This document shows, piece by piece, positions 60,204 to 64,000 of a stretch of 64,000 nucleotides of DNA. The translations under genes and the position numbers were made by a program. Source of the stretch: Brasenia schreberi (lineage: Eukaryota > Streptophyta > Magnoliopsida > Nymphaeales > Cabombaceae); NCBI GenBank assembly GCA_036023115.1, contig JAYKKT010000059.1:2260501-2324500 (forward strand). Reading direction: 5' to 3'. Numbering within the stretch: position 1 is the stretch's first letter; each line of letters begins with the position of its first letter. The notes beneath the pieces were generated by a model. It was not told the origin of the DNA, ran no database searches, and saw only the letters and a program-made list of their open reading frames with translations.

Positions 60204-63200
60204 ATGAGTGAAAGCGAGAGGCTTCAGCTGGGGACGGTTGGCGCGTTGAGTTTGTCGGTGGTTTCTTCCGTATCTATCGTTATTTGTAACAAGGCGTTGA
60301 TCAGCTCGCTTGGATTTACATTTGGTGAGTTTATGAGAATCTCCCTCTTTTTTTTCTTTTTAATTATGAGTGTTCAAAATCGGTAGATTGTAGATCGTGG
60401 GGAGTGTTTTCTTTTGTGGGTTTGTGCAATATGTTTGATTGATTCAACTGAACGAATCTACTGGTGTTTTAAACACGGTCTCTATGGTGATTTAGTTCGG
60501 TCGATCTAGAGAAAGTCTCTTTGTTTCCATGAAGTCTAAGTCAATTTTCTGCTGTTTTGTGTTGTTTGCTTGGATAAATGATGGATTGTGATGTCTAGTC
60601 TTTCATTCCTTTTTTCTCCAAAACTTTCCTACCACTCCTAAATTGTATCAGTATAACGAAGAATTCAAGTGGACAAAGTTTGCACCAACTTCACTGCTTT
60701 ATCGGGATCTGAAAGTAAACGACAGAAGATGTGACTTGGTAACAAAATCTAGAACTGTATTGTCCATAATCGACGGAGAAAAGCATCCGAGGCAGAGAAA
60801 GCTAATGCGTGGGGCTCAGGAATACTTCATTTGAATACCTGAGTGTTAATTGTCATTTAGCGGCCTTTGCCGTTTTCCTCCAATAGCTTGTGATGGTCTT
60901 TATATGGTTGATGTACATGTATGTCAATTTATATCATTTATTAGAACCGGCAACCGAAAGCTTCCAAAGACGGCTTTCAACCAATCAACTGGAACCAGTT
61001 TCGCAAAGACGAGGGCTTACCCTCTTGCTTCATTGTTTGGAACATGCATGCACTAAATCCTAGACTTATGAACAATTTGAATCTGGACACTCCCATATTT
61101 CTAATTTTGCGACCTGGGATCCAATTATTCTTGTCCTTTATCTGCCTTTGATCCTGCGGCACCTATGTCTTCAAAAACCAGGTGGGGACTAGGGCAAGCC
61201 TTTGATCCTGCGGCACCTATGTCTTCAAAAACCAGGTGGGGACTACACCTTGCCCTCTTAGAGCATAACCAGGTCTTAAGTAGTACACAAATATAAAACG
61301 TTAGAAAATTATATCAGTATAAATAACAAAAACTAAAAGCCGCTTAATTAGGATAAATGCTATGAAATTGAATACTATCACAACAATAATGGCCCTAACT
61401 CCTACACCTAGCCTTAGTCGTTAGCCTTGAATAATCATGAATAGAGAGCAAAGATGTTTGTGCATATCTTAATGTGCATAGTGAATGCTATATGCTGTGT
61501 ACTGTACTTCCTGTGTATGCAAGAAGGGAGAAAAAGAAAATAAGGCACAGAGAGAAGAAGAAGAAAAAGATCAAGAATGATGAAGACAGGGTTACCATGG
61601 CAAAAGTAAGAGAAAAGTGTTAAAGAAATAAGAAGATGATGAGAAAGAACAGCCACATGAGAAAACACGAAACAAAGGGTACTGCTTGGGTGTTAAGAAG
61701 TCTGCTTCTAAGTGGCTCAAGCCTGCTTAGTTGGCTTAGTGGGTCTTAAGCACCTGGAATGTTACCCCTACCTAGCGAAACAGTTGGAACTGGCCGGTAC
61801 CTAGGCCTGGTTCTGCTGACATAAATTGAAGGTCAAAGTTCGCATGATTTATCATACAAATTGAGAAGAATGAAAGAATCAAAGACTTGTTGAAAGCAAG
61901 CTTACTAGAATGCTGCTTTTTGAACCAAATGATCCATTCATGATTCAGTAATACCTATGTTATGAGTGGCCTTGGAAGTATCAACTTGAGCCATTTGCCA
62001 CTCATCATCAGAATCTGGAATGTGTTTGTGTGTGTGTGTGTATTCACGCACTTGGATACTCTCGAGACTTCTCATTTCAGCTCTTTGATTCTGTTAAGTT
62101 ATATTATATTGTTTCATGATGTGTGTGTATTTGTGTACATGTGCACTTTGAATCTTTCAAGACTTCTGATTTAAGCTCTTAGACTTTATGGATGTTATAT
62201 TGTTTATTTCATGATGAGCTAATATTGTATCGTTCTCATTCCAGCCACAACCTTGACCAGCTGGCATCTGCTAGTCACTTTCTGCTCCCTCCATGTGGCA
62301 TTATGGATGAAATTATTTGAGCACAAACCCTTTGATGCACAAGCAGTTATGGGATTTGGCATACTAAATGGAATTTCAATTGGACTCCTAAATCTTAGTT
62401 TGGGGTTCAATTCTGTAGGTTTCTACCAGGTAAGGCAACAGTTGTCCTTCTTATGACTCATGCAATTTTTAATGGTCCAGGTTTACAGGACATTTTATTT
62501 TTTTTCTTTCCATAGTAACATCTAAGGTTCTAGCCTATTTACAAAGATCTGCAAAATTGCAATCTTTTATACCATGGGGTTCAACATGTTCATAACCATT
62601 TAGTAACTCTGCATCATCAGTGTCTGTATTGAAATAATAGAACATTCATGACTGATTTAGTTATATGGAACTTTTATGCGTATGATTTGTCAATTAATAC
62701 TGAACCATGATTGCAATACCATTAGTTAGCCGTTAAAAATGTATAGTGCGCACATGTGCACATTTTCTATTTTTTTTATTTTGTTTCTGATTGTGTTGAA
62801 GGAGGCCTAGCAGCAAGGGGTCCCAACGACTAGATATCTAGCTGTTTGGAGGGCCCTTGCTGCTGCTGCCTTCTTCTATATAAGGCACTCTCTTGTACAC
62901 TAAATATTCAAGCCTTATGGCTGATTAATAGGATTCTATTCAGAATTTATTTAGTTGACCATTGTTATACAGTGGTTTGCATCTTATTTGAGGTGGTTTA
63001 TAGTCACATTGGTGGCTGATCTCTTGTGGGTACAAGTGGTGGACTGTGTGGCAGACTGGCAGTCATCGGTGAAGCACTTGAGTTTAAGGTGTGACAATTA
63101 ATGTATTCTCAATATTATCAAATCACTTCCATGATCATTGATACTTAAAATTGATTGACATATTTTATGCCATCCAATTTGTTGAGGATCACCAAAGAAA

Positions 63201-64000
63201 ATGCGATTAAGGGAGAATAACTGCAACTGAGTGAAGTACGCACTCAGTTCAGTCCTTTCACATTTGTAGAAGGGAAGCTTAGGTCCCTTTATGCTTAAGG
63301 AATGGAAGGGTAATGAATCTTAAATGGCATATCCAACTGTCATCCATGTTCTTTTTGTTAATATTAAATAATCAAAGCTCCAACCTTACTCTCATTGCCA
63401 TGACTGGATTATTTTAAGAAGTGGTTTCATCTTCTTTGATGGAATTCATCCATTTCCTCACAGGTTGAAATTTTGTAAGCTTGAATCTTTCTTCATACGA
63501 AATTGTTCAGTGGCCATGTTAACCAGGGATAGCCTTTGAGCCTCATAGGCACTGAAATTGAGACACAAATCTCAGTTTTGCATGGCAAAAAAGTTTGTAC
63601 ATGATGGGTGCACAATGAGTCAGGCAAGCCTGTGCTGAGATTGGGGTTGACCATTTGCAATTGTTCTGAGCTATCCCTGGTCAATCTGGGTTTGATCCTC
63701 ATTGCAGCTCATTCAATTTAGCGAGCAAGCTCAGGAAATGAAGTAGATTAGTTAGGTTTCTTTAGGCTTGTGAAACTGAATGTTGTATATGCATACACAC
63801 ACATGTGTACATGCTCATTTTGCTAAACAGAAGGCCCTGCCCATGATGGTAAGGGTTTGTCCATCAACCTCAAAAGGGATCGAACCTGCCTCTTCCAGTA
63901 TGAACTATCATCTTTTTGAGAATTAGAGGTAAATTTTAGAAACAACTCCCTTGATTCTTTTGTATGAAGAGTTTGAATTCACTATTTTATGACTTTATAA
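60204..64000 (+). CDS. UXT: UXT-type UDP-xylose/nucleotide-sugar transporter (5' part; continues past window)
   Basis: Members of this drug/metabolite transporter subfamily carry UDP-xylose into the Golgi for xylan and other wall polymers. Two coding exons are visible: 60204-60324 and 62245-62429, in correct phase (the split codon gives alanine), encoding 102 residues. These are the N-terminus MSESERLQLGTVGALSLSVV and the first three or so membrane segments, with the family-typical blocks SIVICNKALIS, TSWHLLVTFCSLHVALWM and GFGILNGISIGLLNLSLG, ending at NSVGFYQ/GTAAGG. The family is about 330-350 residues, so two thirds lie beyond the right edge; I see no further exon before 64000. Intron 1 is 1.9 kb. 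Distinguishing UXT from close URGT relatives relies on memory of the sequences. Confidence 0.9.
61144..61244. repeat. 54-bp tandem duplication
   Basis: Two identical copies of a 47-base block beginning GCCTTTGATCCTGCGGCACC (61144 and 61198), separated by AGGGCAA. Confidence 0.93.
62022..62216. repeat. GT-rich tract with diverged tandem duplication
   Basis: A GTGTGT run is followed by CTTGGATACTCTCGAGACTT; a diverged second unit starts at about 62128 with CTTTGAATCTTTCAAGACTT after another GTGTGTGT run. Confidence 0.7.
62430..64000. other. Intron 2 of the UXT-like gene (partial)
   Basis: No exon or clear transposon recognised. A B-box-like GGTTCGATCCC on the minus strand near 63885 is too isolated to call. 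Confidence 0.5.

Larger units (their letters stand above)
60325..62244. other. Intron 1 of the UXT-like gene
   Basis: No coding content recognised; the frame at 60643-60834 has no known domain. It holds two small tandem repeats. Confidence 0.55.

Noticed and set aside
63836..63900. SINE-like B box GGTTCGATCCC on the minus strand
   Set aside because: No matching A box at the right distance.

Overview
This is nuclear DNA of a flowering plant. It has spliced plant genes with GT-AG introns and plant-only families (PRAF-type PH/RCC1/FYVE, ALFIN-LIKE PHD, TBL xylan O-acetyltransferases, a UXT-type sugar transporter). It also carries many transposable elements and long AT, CT and AG microsatellites. 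I cannot name the species. All exon chains were built by eye from reading frame, splice sites and family knowledge.

Layout. (1) 1-21856: a minus-strand PRAF-like gene with eight coding exons (4206-19321); its C-terminal end is not visible. Intron 2, about 9.8 kb, holds nested transposons: an RTE-type LINE is split by a hAT-like element (8167-10270) and by a Ty1/copia element (11257-16285). The hAT-like element carries a small CHCH-protein gene whose coding exons can be chained. A second RTE LINE (1191-3896) lies beyond the last visible PRAF exon. (2) 21857-25919: a 4.06 kb solo LTR (TG...CA, 5-bp target duplication CACCC) that contains reading frames resembling DEX1 and POWERDRESS. (3) 27295-31215: a complete ALFIN-LIKE gene, minus strand.

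(4) 32240-41290: an inverted duplication. The right arm holds exon 1 of an intact 65-residue gene of unknown function (38733-40895, minus); the left arm holds a broken copy of that exon. Between the arms lies an HCC1/SCO1-like gene that lacks its copper-binding core. (5) 43087-58145: a TBL cluster with a broken ESK1/TBL29-like pseudogene (+), an intact TBL gene (-, 46989-51289) and an ESK1-like last-exon fragment (+). It is mixed with SINE-like pieces, a third RTE LINE (51812-55045) and large AT-rich minisatellites. (6) 60204-64000: the first two coding exons of a UXT-like UDP-sugar transporter (+), running off the right edge.

The genes do not form one pathway. The TBL and UXT genes both belong to Golgi cell-wall polysaccharide synthesis (xylan acetylation and UDP-xylose supply), but neighbourhood alone does not show a functional link. 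The most notable findings are the host-gene pieces inside the solo LTR, the hAT-like element carrying an intron-containing gene, and the nested insertion history inside the PRAF intron.
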